From: an uncultured Eubacteriales bacterium
Lineage (GTDB): Bacteria; Bacillota; Clostridia; Oscillospirales; CAG-272
Length of the DNA: 6,921 nucleotides
Direction: 5' to 3'
Assembly: GCA_900546635.1 (NCBI GenBank)
Contig: URDS01000088.1
Location: 1 to 6,921 of the forward strand
The first letter of the stretch is position 1. Each line of letters starts with the position of its first letter. The notes beneath the pieces are model-generated. The model was not told the DNA's origin. It ran no database searches and was given only the letters and a program-made list of their open reading frames with translations. The position numbers and the translations under genes were made by a program. This document shows positions 1 to 6,632 of this stretch, piece after piece.

Positions 1-68
1 GGCGGCACATGTCCGCCTTATAAACGTATTCTATTTGCAATTCTTATCTTTATCGGCAAGCTCAAATA

Positions 69-77
69 TGTTATAAT
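69..77 (+). promoter_or_regulatory. Extended -10 promoter for the first lipoprotein gene
   Basis: The sequence reads TGTTATAAT, a perfect TATAAT hexamer (72-77) preceded by the TGn extension used by sigma-A promoters. No good -35 box lies 17 bp upstream (49-54 reads TTTATC), which an extended -10 tolerates. Transcription would start near 84 and give a leader of about 45 nt. A second TATAAT at 101-106 lacks both an extension and a -35 box and is a poorer candidate. Confidence 0.55.
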
Positions 78-130
78 CATGTTAAAGTGATTCTAAACAG
101 TATAATTCCGTATTTTTTAAAGGAGTTTTT

Positions 131-1123
131 ATGAAACCGATTTTGAATAAAACAGTCTCCCTTATCCTTTTGCTCGGCGCTTTGCTTCTGTTCCCCGCCT
201 GCGGGCGTACAGCGCCCGCCCCCGCCGATACGAACGCGGATAACTTCGGCACGACCGATCAAAACGGCACTGCGAAAGACGCGGACACTTCCACGCTGGT
301 TCAGGACGGCGAGCGAATCACCATACGAAGCCTTGCCGACTGGGAGGCGTTCAATTACGACGGCAATTTTTCGGATAATTGTCTGATGTTTCTGACACAC
401 CTGATCGGAGAGGGATCGGACTTTCTGGAATTTGATACCGTAAAAATCAGCGACTACATCATCACGCGCGACCCGAAAGTATATGAGCAATACGAGCTTT
501 ATTTTGAATTTACAGTCACCGAATCCGAACTGGATACACTTCCGAGCGGCGCCTACCGCGCGCTGATCCGGGACACAGTAGACTGCTTTATGGAATTTCT
601 GGACGAAGATCCTCGCGACAGCCATCAGAAAATAACCTTGCCGGAAGCGGGAGAAAAATTTTACCGGATGTTAAATACCTGGATCGGTTCGTCTTATGTA
701 TGGGACTGCCCGGCCTACGGACAGGATCTGGATATTCTCGCGCTGTGCAATTTTATCTGCCGGCAATACGGCAATTCCGAGGGAATTGAATTGGATGCAT
801 TTCTGCGTCTCGCCAAAGATAAATTCGGCGCTGTTCCAAGTGAAGCGCAGCTTGCCGACTTAGCGCCTCTTATGTATATCAAAGACGGCATACAAATGAT
901 TCAAACCGGCGGGATCGGCGGGAATACCCGCTATCAAATCACCGGCTACAAAAATGAAAACGGGATCCATTCTATAACCGTACAGTATTACGCCGAATGC
1001 AATGCGTTTATCCGCTCCCACTTAGTCGAATACAGAATCACCGACGATGAAAAGTGGTTGGGTTATGAAATCCTAAGCAAATCCCCGTATAAACCCTACG
1101 GACTTCGCGCGCTGTTTGACTGA
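131..1123 (+). CDS. Unrecognised secreted lipoprotein, 330 aa
   Basis: I do not recognise a characterised family. The N-terminus is a lipoprotein signal peptide: basic residues (Lys3, Lys7), a hydrophobic core at about 9-21, and a lipobox-like LFPAC with Cys24 as the lipidation site. Phe at -3 is atypical for a lipobox, but the overall shape is convincing. Residues 25-60 form a low-complexity linker rich in Ala, Pro, Asp, Thr and Asn, as usual between a lipid anchor and a folded domain. From about 61 onward the protein is mixed alpha/beta and aromatic-rich, and the last 75 residues (GGIGGNTRYQITGY onward) look like a beta-rich domain. It should sit on the outer face of the cytoplasmic membrane. 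AAAGGAG (119-125) lies 5 nt before the ATG and fixes the start. It is transcribed on its own, since thrS has its own promoter downstream. A binding or sensor role is possible but unproven. Confidence 0.85.
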   Translation: MKPILNKTVSLILLLGALLLFPACGRTAPAPADTNADNFGTTDQNGTAKDADTSTLVQDGERITIRSLADWEAFNYDGNFSDNCLMFLTHLIGEGSDFLEFDTVKISDYIITRDPKVYEQYELYFEFTVTESELDTLPSGAYRALIRDTVDCFMEFLDEDPRDSHQKITLPEAGEKFYRMLNTWIGSSYVWDCPAYGQDLDILALCNFICRQYGNSEGIELDAFLRLAKDKFGAVPSEAQLADLAPLMYIKDGIQMIQTGGIGGNTRYQITGYKNENGIHSITVQYYAECNAFIRSHLVEYRITDDEKWLGYEILSKSPYKPYGLRALFD

Positions 1124-1206
1124 TGCGCAAACGCGGTACATTAGCTTGGATACGTATACCGCAGCAGCGAAAAAAACAGGGGTTTTCGATGATCGCAATA
1201 TTTTTA

Positions 1207-1235
1207 TTGACATTTCTCCTTTGCAATGCTACAAT
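1207..1235 (+). promoter_or_regulatory. Sigma-A promoter of the thrS T-box leader
   Basis: TTGACA (1207-1212, perfect -35) is followed by exactly 17 bp and TACAAT (1230-1235, one mismatch from TATAAT), with a TGn extension just upstream (1227-1229). This is the strongest promoter in the window. Transcription should start at about 1241-1243, immediately before the T-box Stem I, so thrS is transcribed separately from the upstream lipoprotein gene. Confidence 0.85.
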
Positions 1236-1249
1236 AAGTTAGAATAAAA

Positions 1250-1488
1250 AAAGGCCGTGATGGAAAGAGTAACAGCCGCGAAGCATATCAGAGAGAAAAG
1301 CGCATGGTGAAAGCTTTTTATGGGGAACGACTGCGAACACCGCTCCGGAGCCGCCGGTGAAATCAATAAAGCCGTGCCGTATGTCTGCGTTAAAGACAGG
1401 ATTTCAAAATCCGCAAGTGAAAATTTAAGGTGGAACCGTGCATTTCGCACCCTTAATGTCTGTCAAGCAGCATTAAGGGTGCTTTTTT
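1250..1488 (+). promoter_or_regulatory. T-box riboswitch (threonine) controlling thrS
   Basis: T-box leaders sense uncharged tRNA and allow read-through into aminoacyl-tRNA synthetase genes. All main parts are visible. Stem I carries the AGTA element of the specifier loop (1268-1271), the distal AG-rich bulge (1291-1297) and a GGTG loop motif (1306-1309). On the 3' side of the specifier loop, GAAC is followed by ACC (1339-1341), a threonine codon. Stem III is GGATT-TCAA-AATCC (1399-1412). The antiterminator is exact: AAGG (1427-1430), the 7-nt bulge TGGAACC (1431-1437), GTGC (1438-1441), loop ATTTC, GCAC (1447-1450) and CCTT (1451-1454). The bulge is the UGGNACC that pairs with the tRNA acceptor end, and its variable base A1434 predicts a U discriminator in the cognate tRNA-Thr. 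The left boundary is approximate, and I did not resolve every Stem I helix. Confidence 0.95.
1447..1488 (+). terminator. T-box intrinsic terminator (attenuator)
   Basis: A 12-bp perfect stem, GCACCCTTAATG (1447-1458) with CATTAAGGGTGC (1471-1482), has a 12-nt loop and is followed by six T (1483-1488). Its 5' arm shares GCACCCTT (1447-1454) with the antiterminator, so the two structures exclude each other. Uncharged tRNA-Thr should stabilise the antiterminator and let polymerase continue into thrS. Confidence 0.95.
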
Positions 1489-1531
1489 ACCGAAAATGAA
1501 AAATTTATATTCATAAAGGAGGCTTTCAAAT

Positions 1532-3298
1532 ATGAAAGTCATTTGCAACGACGGCTCGGTGCGCGAATGCGCCGACGCCGCAGAAGAACTGCATGTCATT
1601 CGGCATACGGCCGCGCACATTATGGCGCAGGCGATCAAACGCCTGTACCCAAACGCAGATTTCGGATATGGTCCCGCAACGGAAAAGGGATTTTATTACG
1701 ATGTAGATCTGGGAGACACGAAGCTGGATGAGAGCGATCTTGCCGCAATCGAAAAGGAAATGCGCAAAATCGTGAAAGAAAATCTGCCGATCAAGTCCTT
1801 TATTCTGCCGCGCAAAGAGGCCATTGAACTGATGGAAAGCCGCGGAGAAAAATACAAAGTCGAGCATATCGGCGATCTGCCGGACGATGCGGTAATCAGC
1901 TTCTATCAGCAGGGCGAATATATCGACATGTGCGTCGGCCCGCATCTGTGTTACACCAAGGCGCTGAAAGCTTTTAAAATCACACAGCAGTCGGGCGCGT
2001 ACTGGAAAAACGACAAGAACAACAAAATGCTCACCCGCATCAACGGCATTGCTTTCCGCACACAGGAGGAACTGGACAGCCACCTGAAGCTGATGGAGGA
2101 AGCCGAAAGACGCGACCATCGCAGAATCGGCCGCGAAATGGGTCTTTTCATGCTCTGCGACGAGGGACCGGGCTTCCCGTTCTTCCTGCCGCGCGGCATG
2201 GCGCTGAAAAATGCCCTCATTGACTATTGGCGCGAAATTCATACCCGCGACAATTATGTAGAGGTTTCCACCCCTCTGATTATGAACCGCCAGCTTTGGG
2301 AAACCAGCGGACACTGGGATCATTACAAGGACAACATGTATTCCACCACGATCGACGACGCAACCTACTGCATCAAGCCGATGAACTGTCCCGGCGGGGT
2401 CATGGTTTACAAAAGCGTACCGCACAGCTACCGCGATCTTCCCCTGCGAGTCGGCGAACTCGGACTTGTACACCGGCATGAACTGCGCGGCGCGCTGCAC
2501 GGCCTGTTCCGCGTCCGCTGTTTTACACAGGACGACGCGCATATCTTTATGCGCCGCGAACAGATTACAGACGAGATTATGGGCGTTGTGCATCTCATCA
2601 ACGAAGTGTATGAAAAATTCGGCTTCAAATATTATATCGAACTGTCCACACGCCCCGAAGACAGCATGGGCAGCGACGAGGACTGGGAAGCGGCAACCGA
2701 CGGTCTGCGCGGAGCGCTGGAAAAACTGGGACTTCCGTACACGGTCAACGAGGGAGACGGCGCCTTCTACGGACCGAAAATCGACTTTCATCTGGAGGAC
2801 AGTCTCGGACGCACCTGGCAATGCGGTACCATTCAGCTTGATTTCCAGATGCCGCTGAACTTTGAACTTGAATACACGGATGAAAAGGGCGAGAAACAGC
2901 GTCCGATCATGATTCACCGGGTATGCTTCGGTTCCATTGAGCGTTTCATCGGCATCCTGACCGAGCACTTCGCCGGAAAATTCCCGGTTTGGCTGGCGCC
3001 GGTACAGGCAAAAGTTCTGCTTGTTTCCGAAAAGAGCGCCGAGTATGCGCAGGAAATCTATGAAGCCCTCCGTGCGGCGCACATCCGCTGCGAAATGGAT
3101 AACCGCAACGAAAAAATCGGCTATATGATCCGGGAAGCGCAAATGGTAGACCGCGTTCCCTATATGATCGTCATCGGGCAAAAGGAAACGGAAGATCATA
3201 CCGTTTCCATCCGCAGCCGCGACACCGCGGAAACAACGACCATGCCATTTGCTGAATTTCTGAGCAAAATTCAGCACGAAATCCAAGAGCGCATCTAA
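1532..3298 (+). CDS. thrS: Threonyl-tRNA synthetase lacking most of the TGS domain, 588 aa
   Basis: This cytosolic class II synthetase charges tRNA-Thr with threonine using ATP. Residues 1-20 keep only a stub of the TGS domain (ICNDGSV, matching its first strand), so the protein is about 50 residues shorter than the usual 640. The editing domain follows with HxxxH (His25, His29) and Asp132, Cys134, His138 in YIDMCVGPH, so hydrolysis of mischarged Ser-tRNA-Thr should be retained. The catalytic core shows the zinc ligands Cys286 (MNCPGG), His337 (QDDAHIF) and His462 (MIHR), motif 2 Arg315 (HRHE) and motif 3 Arg471 (GSIERFIGIL). The C-terminal anticodon-binding domain (about 485-588) contains LAPVQ and NEKIGYMIR. 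AAAGGAGG (1515-1522) sits 9 nt before the ATG, and an in-frame TAA at 1514-1516 rules out a longer start. It is monocistronic, tRNA-regulated by the T-box and closed by its own terminator. Confidence 0.98.
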   Translation: MKVICNDGSVRECADAAEELHVIRHTAAHIMAQAIKRLYPNADFGYGPATEKGFYYDVDLGDTKLDESDLAAIEKEMRKIVKENLPIKSFILPRKEAIELMESRGEKYKVEHIGDLPDDAVISFYQQGEYIDMCVGPHLCYTKALKAFKITQQSGAYWKNDKNNKMLTRINGIAFRTQEELDSHLKLMEEAERRDHRRIGREMGLFMLCDEGPGFPFFLPRGMALKNALIDYWREIHTRDNYVEVSTPLIMNRQLWETSGHWDHYKDNMYSTTIDDATYCIKPMNCPGGVMVYKSVPHSYRDLPLRVGELGLVHRHELRGALHGLFRVRCFTQDDAHIFMRREQITDEIMGVVHLINEVYEKFGFKYYIELSTRPEDSMGSDEDWEAATDGLRGALEKLGLPYTVNEGDGAFYGPKIDFHLEDSLGRTWQCGTIQLDFQMPLNFELEYTDEKGEKQRPIMIHRVCFGSIERFIGILTEHFAGKFPVWLAPVQAKVLLVSEKSAEYAQEIYEALRAAHIRCEMDNRNEKIGYMIREAQMVDRVPYMIVIGQKETEDHTVSIRSRDTAETTTMPFAEFLSKIQHEIQERI

Positions 3299-3312
3299 GT
3301 GCCTAACAAAAA

Positions 3313-3347
3313 CAGTGAGAAAAGCGGAAACTTTTCTCACTGCTTTT
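3313..3347 (+). terminator. Rho-independent terminator of thrS
   Basis: A perfect 12-bp stem, CAGTGAGAAAAG (3313-3324) and CTTTTCTCACTG (3331-3342), has a 6-nt loop CGGAAA and is followed by CTTTTATATT. It begins 14 bp after the thrS stop. The A-rich flank on the left could give weak termination on the other strand too, but no gene needs it there. Confidence 0.92.
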
Positions 3348-3530
3348 ATATTGCAAAAATATACTCAGCTTACTATATCCACGGCCGGGCTACCGCAAAC
3401 GAAATTATGTGTCTTTGGTTTACTTCATTATAACAAGACAAATTGAATTTTACAAAATAATGACTAAAATTTACATTGCCGATTTCTTTAAAAATGCGTA
3501 AGATTGTCTTATAACGAAAAGCGAGATGCT
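3348..3530. other. AT-rich intergenic stretch with candidate promoters
   Basis: No gene is visible. The stretch is AT-rich and carries overlapping promoter-like matches on the + strand: TTGAAT (3443-3448), 16 bp, TAAAAT (3465-3470); and TTGCCG (3476-3481), 17 bp, TAAGAT (3499-3504). Either would start transcription just ahead of the structured segment at 3531-3673. None is close enough to consensus to choose between them. Confidence 0.35.
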
Positions 3531-3673
3531 CCCCCCACTGCATGCAGCGGGGTTCACGCACTTTTTCCGGCAGTGGCGCAATTCGCCCCCGAAACGTTGA
3601 ATGACGGGGCTAAATCCCCTTAGGAAAGCCGCGGTCGCTTTTGCGGCGGCTTGACTGTGAAATCCTGATAAGG
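3531..3673 (+). ncRNA. Unassigned structured leader or small RNA upstream of the SGNH gene
   Basis: This stretch is GC-rich within AT-rich flanks and packed with complementary arms. CCCC-A-CTG (3533-3540) pairs with CAG-C-GGGG (3545-3552) around loop CATG. Alternatively, CCACTGC (3535-3541) pairs with GCAGTGG (3570-3576), which excludes the first. GGCG-CAATT-CGCC spans 3575-3587. GGGG-CTAAAT-CCCC spans 3606-3619. AAGCCGC (3626-3632), a GGT bulge, CGC-TTTT-GCG and GCGGCTT (3646-3652) form a strong bulged hairpin. CCTT (3618-3621) and GGA (3623-3625) can pair with AAGG (3670-3673) and TCC (3663-3665), closing over that hairpin. I compared it from memory with common riboswitch classes (c-di-GMP, cobalamin, SAM, lysine, glycine, FMN, TPP, purine, c-di-AMP, fluoride, guanidine) and found no match. 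It could be a cis-regulatory leader for the gene at 3794 or an independent small RNA. Confidence 0.4.
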
Positions 3674-3727
3674 AGTACATGAGATTTAAAGCATAATTTT
3701 AAAGTTGTCGGCGTAACGGTCGGCGGA

Positions 3728-3756
3728 TTTACAAATATTATAAAAACGCATATCGT
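3728..3756 (+). promoter_or_regulatory. Possible proximal promoter of the SGNH lipoprotein gene
   Basis: TTTACA (3728-3733, one mismatch to the -35 consensus) lies 17 bp before TATCGT (3751-3756, two mismatches to the -10). It would give a leader of about 30 nt. Just upstream, GTCGGCG occurs twice with a 12-bp period (3707-3713 and 3719-3725), a placement that could suit a regulator. If this promoter is the active one, the structured segment upstream is not part of the mRNA. Confidence 0.3.
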
Positions 3757-3793
3757 TTGATCTCAGCATACCAAAAAAACGGAGGGTTTACAC

Positions 3794-5575
3794 ATGAAAA
3801 GGAATACCGCGGCAAAAATTCTTATTTTTCTTATGTTATTTTTGCTTTCGGCGGTCCTCGCTTCCTGCCGAGAAGCTTCCCCCGAAAACACAAGGGACGG
3901 TACCTATACCGGGACAAATGAAGCGGACAAAACGGTTTCAACGGAGGAATCGACAGAAGTTATGGACGATCATTCAATTCAAGGCCTCATCCCGCATAAC
4001 GGGCAAAAAATCAAAATCGCCTGCATCGGCGACAGCATTACATACGGCCAAGGCGCAACCGTTCAGGGAACGGACAGCTATCCGGCGCAGCTTCGAAAAC
4101 TGCTCGGAAGTGATTATCAGGTCGGGAATTTCGGCAGAAGCGCATCGTACTTGCTCGCGCCCGACAATCCCTATAATGTAAAAGACGAAAAGCTTTCCTA
4201 TCGAAATACAAACGAATACAAAAACAGTCTAAAATTTGACGCGGATGTCGTCATCATTATGCTCGGCGTAAATGATATTCGCAGCATGAGTTGTGAAGAA
4301 GCACGAAACGATGTAAAAGAAGCGCTGACAGACCTCACAAAGGAATACATGGCGCTGCCGACCGTGCAGAAGGTCTATATCGCCACTTCCATCAAAATTG
4401 TCAACGCGGCGGTGCTGGAGCAGTTGTGCGATGGTGTTCTACAAAACATCCAGCTTGAGGTGGCCAAAGAGCTTGATCTTCCCGTCATTGACGTTTGGGG
4501 AATGACACGCGATTATTTTGACGTCATGATGCATTATACCGCCGACCGGGTCCACCCAACGACGGCCTCATATGAACCGATTGCCAAAGCCGTATACAGC
4601 GTGCTTACAGGCACGAAATATACGCCGGCGGTTCCTGAGCGCTCGGATACAGGCGTTGTTTATCTCAGCGCCGCCGGAAGTGAAACCGGCAAAGGAAGTT
4701 CCCCCGAAACGGCTCTAAACAATCTGGCAAAAGCCGTCGGACTTTTGCGTGACGACGGCGGAACGATCGTTTTGTGCGGTCCGTATTCGCTGACCTACGA
4801 AACGCATCTGCCGCATACAAGCGGCGTTATCAAAATCACAAGCGTATACGACGGTATAGACTACGCGCAAAGCAGCGGCGCAAAGCTCGGCGTTGCCAAA
4901 AATCTGTATTTCAACGGAAACTTTATACTTGAAAATATGACCGTTGTTTCCGAAGTCAACGCCTCGATTTTGGTCTGCAACTACAACGATGTGACGTTCG
5001 GAGACGGCATTACATCCACGCTTGCATCCGGTATTACGTCTTATCCGCTGATCGTCGCAGGATATAATGTAGCAATCGGCGGCGTTCCTGTCGAAAATAT
5101 CAGCCTGCATGACGATTGCAGCATTACAGTCAACAGCGGTTCATGGGTCTATATCCGCTGCGGGAACCGCCGGTACAATACACCGCTTCCCATGGGTACA
5201 ATCGAGAAAGACGCCGCGCTTACCGTAACGATAAACGGCGGTACTTTCACAAACAGCACCGGCACCAACCTGTTAGCGGCGACCGGTATGAACAGCGTGG
5301 ACGGAACCTGTACTTTAATCTTAAACGGCGGTACGTTCAACGGCAATGTATATGCGGTAGGCCGGGCAGGTTCCAACACGTCCCAAACACCGGCGCAAAT
5401 GAATGGTACCGCCGAGATTATCATCAACGGCGGTACGTTTAAAGGCTCGATTCTCGCGGTGCAGGACAATACCACAAAAATCGACGAAAATGCCAAATAC
5501 GAAATTTATCTGTCCGACTCCATGTCCGACCTGAAAGATAAAATCCGCGGATTCAAAACAATCAATATAAAATAA
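3794..5575 (+). CDS. SGNH/GDSL hydrolase lipoprotein with C-terminal beta-helix-like repeats, 593 aa
   Basis: This is a membrane-anchored extracellular esterase-type enzyme. A lipoprotein signal (Lys2, Arg3, hydrophobic core 9-23, lipobox LASC with Cys25) is followed by an acidic, Thr/Ser-rich linker to about 65. Residues 72-275 are an SGNH hydrolase with every block present: IGDSITYG (nucleophile Ser81), Gly114 in NFGRSA, LGVND (Asn160) and DRVHP (Asp251, His254). Family members remove acyl or acetyl groups from carbohydrates, lipids or esters; the substrate cannot be read here. Residues 287-330 (VYLSAAGS to GGTIVLCGPY) resemble the start of a parallel beta-helix. Three units ending in NGGTF follow at 481, 511 and 545, suggesting a solenoid that binds polysaccharide or extends the enzyme from the surface. 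GGAGGG (3781-3786) lies 7 nt before the ATG. It is expressed separately from thrS and converges with the M14 gene downstream. Confidence 0.93.
   Translation: MKRNTAAKILIFLMLFLLSAVLASCREASPENTRDGTYTGTNEADKTVSTEESTEVMDDHSIQGLIPHNGQKIKIACIGDSITYGQGATVQGTDSYPAQLRKLLGSDYQVGNFGRSASYLLAPDNPYNVKDEKLSYRNTNEYKNSLKFDADVVIIMLGVNDIRSMSCEEARNDVKEALTDLTKEYMALPTVQKVYIATSIKIVNAAVLEQLCDGVLQNIQLEVAKELDLPVIDVWGMTRDYFDVMMHYTADRVHPTTASYEPIAKAVYSVLTGTKYTPAVPERSDTGVVYLSAAGSETGKGSSPETALNNLAKAVGLLRDDGGTIVLCGPYSLTYETHLPHTSGVIKITSVYDGIDYAQSSGAKLGVAKNLYFNGNFILENMTVVSEVNASILVCNYNDVTFGDGITSTLASGITSYPLIVAGYNVAIGGVPVENISLHDDCSITVNSGSWVYIRCGNRRYNTPLPMGTIEKDAALTVTINGGTFTNSTGTNLLAATGMNSVDGTCTLILNGGTFNGNVYAVGRAGSNTSQTPAQMNGTAEIIINGGTFKGSILAVQDNTTKIDENAKYEIYLSDSMSDLKDKIRGFKTINIK
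5234..5436 (+). repeat. Short coding repeats for NGGT(F) units
   Basis: AACGGCGGTAC occurs exactly at 5234-5244, 5324-5334 and 5426-5436, each in the same frame and encoding Asn-Gly-Gly-Thr followed by Phe. The spacings are 90 and 102 bp (30 and 34 residues). The nucleotide identity, including codon choice, is compatible with internal duplication of a beta-helix rung, although biased codon use could also produce it. Confidence 0.7.
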
Positions 5576-5597
5576 GCCGACACATTTTGTCTTGTAT

Positions 5598-6527
5598 TCA
5601 AAACAGCGTGGGAAACAGGAACAGAACTTTGCGCATTTCGGCATACAATTCCGGCAAATCCGATGCGGGAAGCGGATTTTTTCCGCGGCCGCACTCAAAC
5701 GTAAACGACGGAACCTGAAGTTTCTCGATACAAAAATCAGTCAATCCGCCATACGCGGCGGGGCCGGACGGCTCCGCCAGCTTATAGCCGCAAAAAGAAG
5801 CCAGACGCCGTGCGACGGCATATGAGGACGGCAGGCTTTTTCCGCCGCTCGTATAGTAAATTTCCCGTCCCTGCGTATGCAGGGATAGAACGGCGGTGGG
5901 ATGATTGAACCGAAGATAATTGCATAGCGCGCCTGTTTCCGGCTCGCTTTCGGGACGCTCTCCCGAATAGCGGGTCTGTCCGCCGCCCGTAATGCCCAGC
6001 GATTTTTCAATCTCCTTGTACGCCGAAAAACCGCTGTCGTAATTATGATTGAGATCCACGCCGCGCGCATTGGCCTGCCATCCCGTAAAATCTTCCGATC
6101 CGTTCATTCCGACCAGCCGCGTATACATCAAACTGTCTTTCGGCGCCCCGTTGACGGCAATATCCACTCCGTCCACGTTCAATACGGGGATAAAATACAG
6201 GCTTCGGCTGCGGAGGATATAATCCAGATTGACCCCCATCAGCGTTGCATGACGCGATGCAAGTTCGGCAAATTCCCCGATAAAGCGCAGAAGAAGCGCG
6301 CCGGTAATTCCCTCCGCCCCGTGATGCGCGCCGATATAGTAAAATTCTTTTGGTCCCTCACCCATACGAAACATGGGAATGCCGCGTCCCAAAACGCTTT
6401 CGGTCAGATAGGAAAACTGAAAAAATTCATAGTTCTGTGACAAAAGCCACGCGCACTCCATCAGCGCCGAATAATCGAATTTGTTGCTGAGCGCCGCCCG
6501 AAAGGCCGCGCGTTCACTGCTCGTCAT
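5598..6527 (-). CDS. M14 zinc peptidase, gamma-D-glutamyl-diaminopimelate peptidase type, 309 aa
   Basis: A zinc carboxypeptidase-fold enzyme that probably cleaves the gamma-D-Glu-diaminopimelate bond in peptidoglycan stem peptides. Zinc ligands are His69 and Glu72 (GAHHGAEG) and His217 (SLHTQGREIYY). The catalytic Glu is Glu278 in FECGRGKNPLP. PVLNVDG (114-120) and NARGVDLNHNYDSG (153-166) are the usual substrate-side motifs. The HTQG..IYY and G.G.NPLP signatures fit the diaminopimelate-specific subfamily better than digestive carboxypeptidases. His161 replaces the Arg of the classical NRN motif (Arg145 of carboxypeptidase A), in line with a non-classical substrate. There is no signal peptide, transmembrane segment or LysM domain, so it should be cytosolic, suggesting muropeptide recycling or a sporulation role. 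The start is fixed by GGGAGG (6535-6540, minus strand), 7 nt upstream of the ATG. It converges on the SGNH gene with 22 bp between stops. The subfamily call is from remembered motifs; exact substrate is inferred. Confidence 0.88.
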   Translation of the reverse strand: MTSSERAAFRAALSNKFDYSALMECAWLLSQNYEFFQFSYLTESVLGRGIPMFRMGEGPKEFYYIGAHHGAEGITGALLLRFIGEFAELASRHATLMGVNLDYILRSRSLYFIPVLNVDGVDIAVNGAPKDSLMYTRLVGMNGSEDFTGWQANARGVDLNHNYDSGFSAYKEIEKSLGITGGGQTRYSGERPESEPETGALCNYLRFNHPTAVLSLHTQGREIYYTSGGKSLPSSYAVARRLASFCGYKLAEPSGPAAYGGLTDFCIEKLQVPSFTFECGRGKNPLPASDLPELYAEMRKVLFLFPTLF

Positions 6528-6632
6528 GTTCTTCCCTCCCGCATATGCGCACTCAGAAAACTATATTCAAAAAAATGACCGGATATGTCCGTTTTAACAC
6601 GTATATGCTGAAACGCAAGGAGACAAAAAATT
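6528..6632. other. Spacer upstream of the M14 gene with no clear promoter
   Basis: This region must hold the minus-strand promoter of the M14 gene and possibly a plus-strand promoter for the micro-ORF at 6633. On the minus strand TATAGT (6560-6565) is a possible -10, but no good -35 lies 16-18 bp beyond it. A small inverted repeat, CGGA-TATG-TCCG (6580-6591), lies between the divergent starts and could be an operator or chance. Nothing else is recognisable. Confidence 0.3.

Noticed and set aside
1..17. GGCGG/CCGCC inverted repeat at the left edge
   Set aside because: Only 5 bp of stem without a T-run. It may be the tail of an upstream terminator, but the window starts there and it cannot be judged.
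77..625. Minus-strand open frame over the 5' half of the first lipoprotein gene
   Set aside because: It is an antisense shadow. The plus-strand gene has a promoter, a ribosome binding site and a signal peptide, while the minus frame has no ribosome binding site or recognisable motif.
1133..1182. GCGGTA/TACCGC and CGAAAA/TTTTCG hairpins after the first lipoprotein gene
   Set aside because: The first has an 18-nt loop and no T-tract, and the second is weak. Neither supports a confident terminator call, although some termination here is likely.
1526..3340. A 604-codon open frame antisense to the whole of thrS
   Set aside because: It exactly shadows a well-conserved synthetase gene, its translation is rich in Phe, Val, His and Arg with no recognisable motif, and such long antisense frames arise from codon bias in the sense gene.
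3679..3696. AAGGAG followed by ATG and a five-codon ORF
   Set aside because: The spacing is only 3 nt and the product is five residues. The SD-like sequence is better explained as a pairing arm of the structured segment.
5579..5591. GACA-CATTT-TGTC between the convergent genes
   Set aside because: A 4-bp AT-rich stem is too weak to be a credible terminator on either strand.
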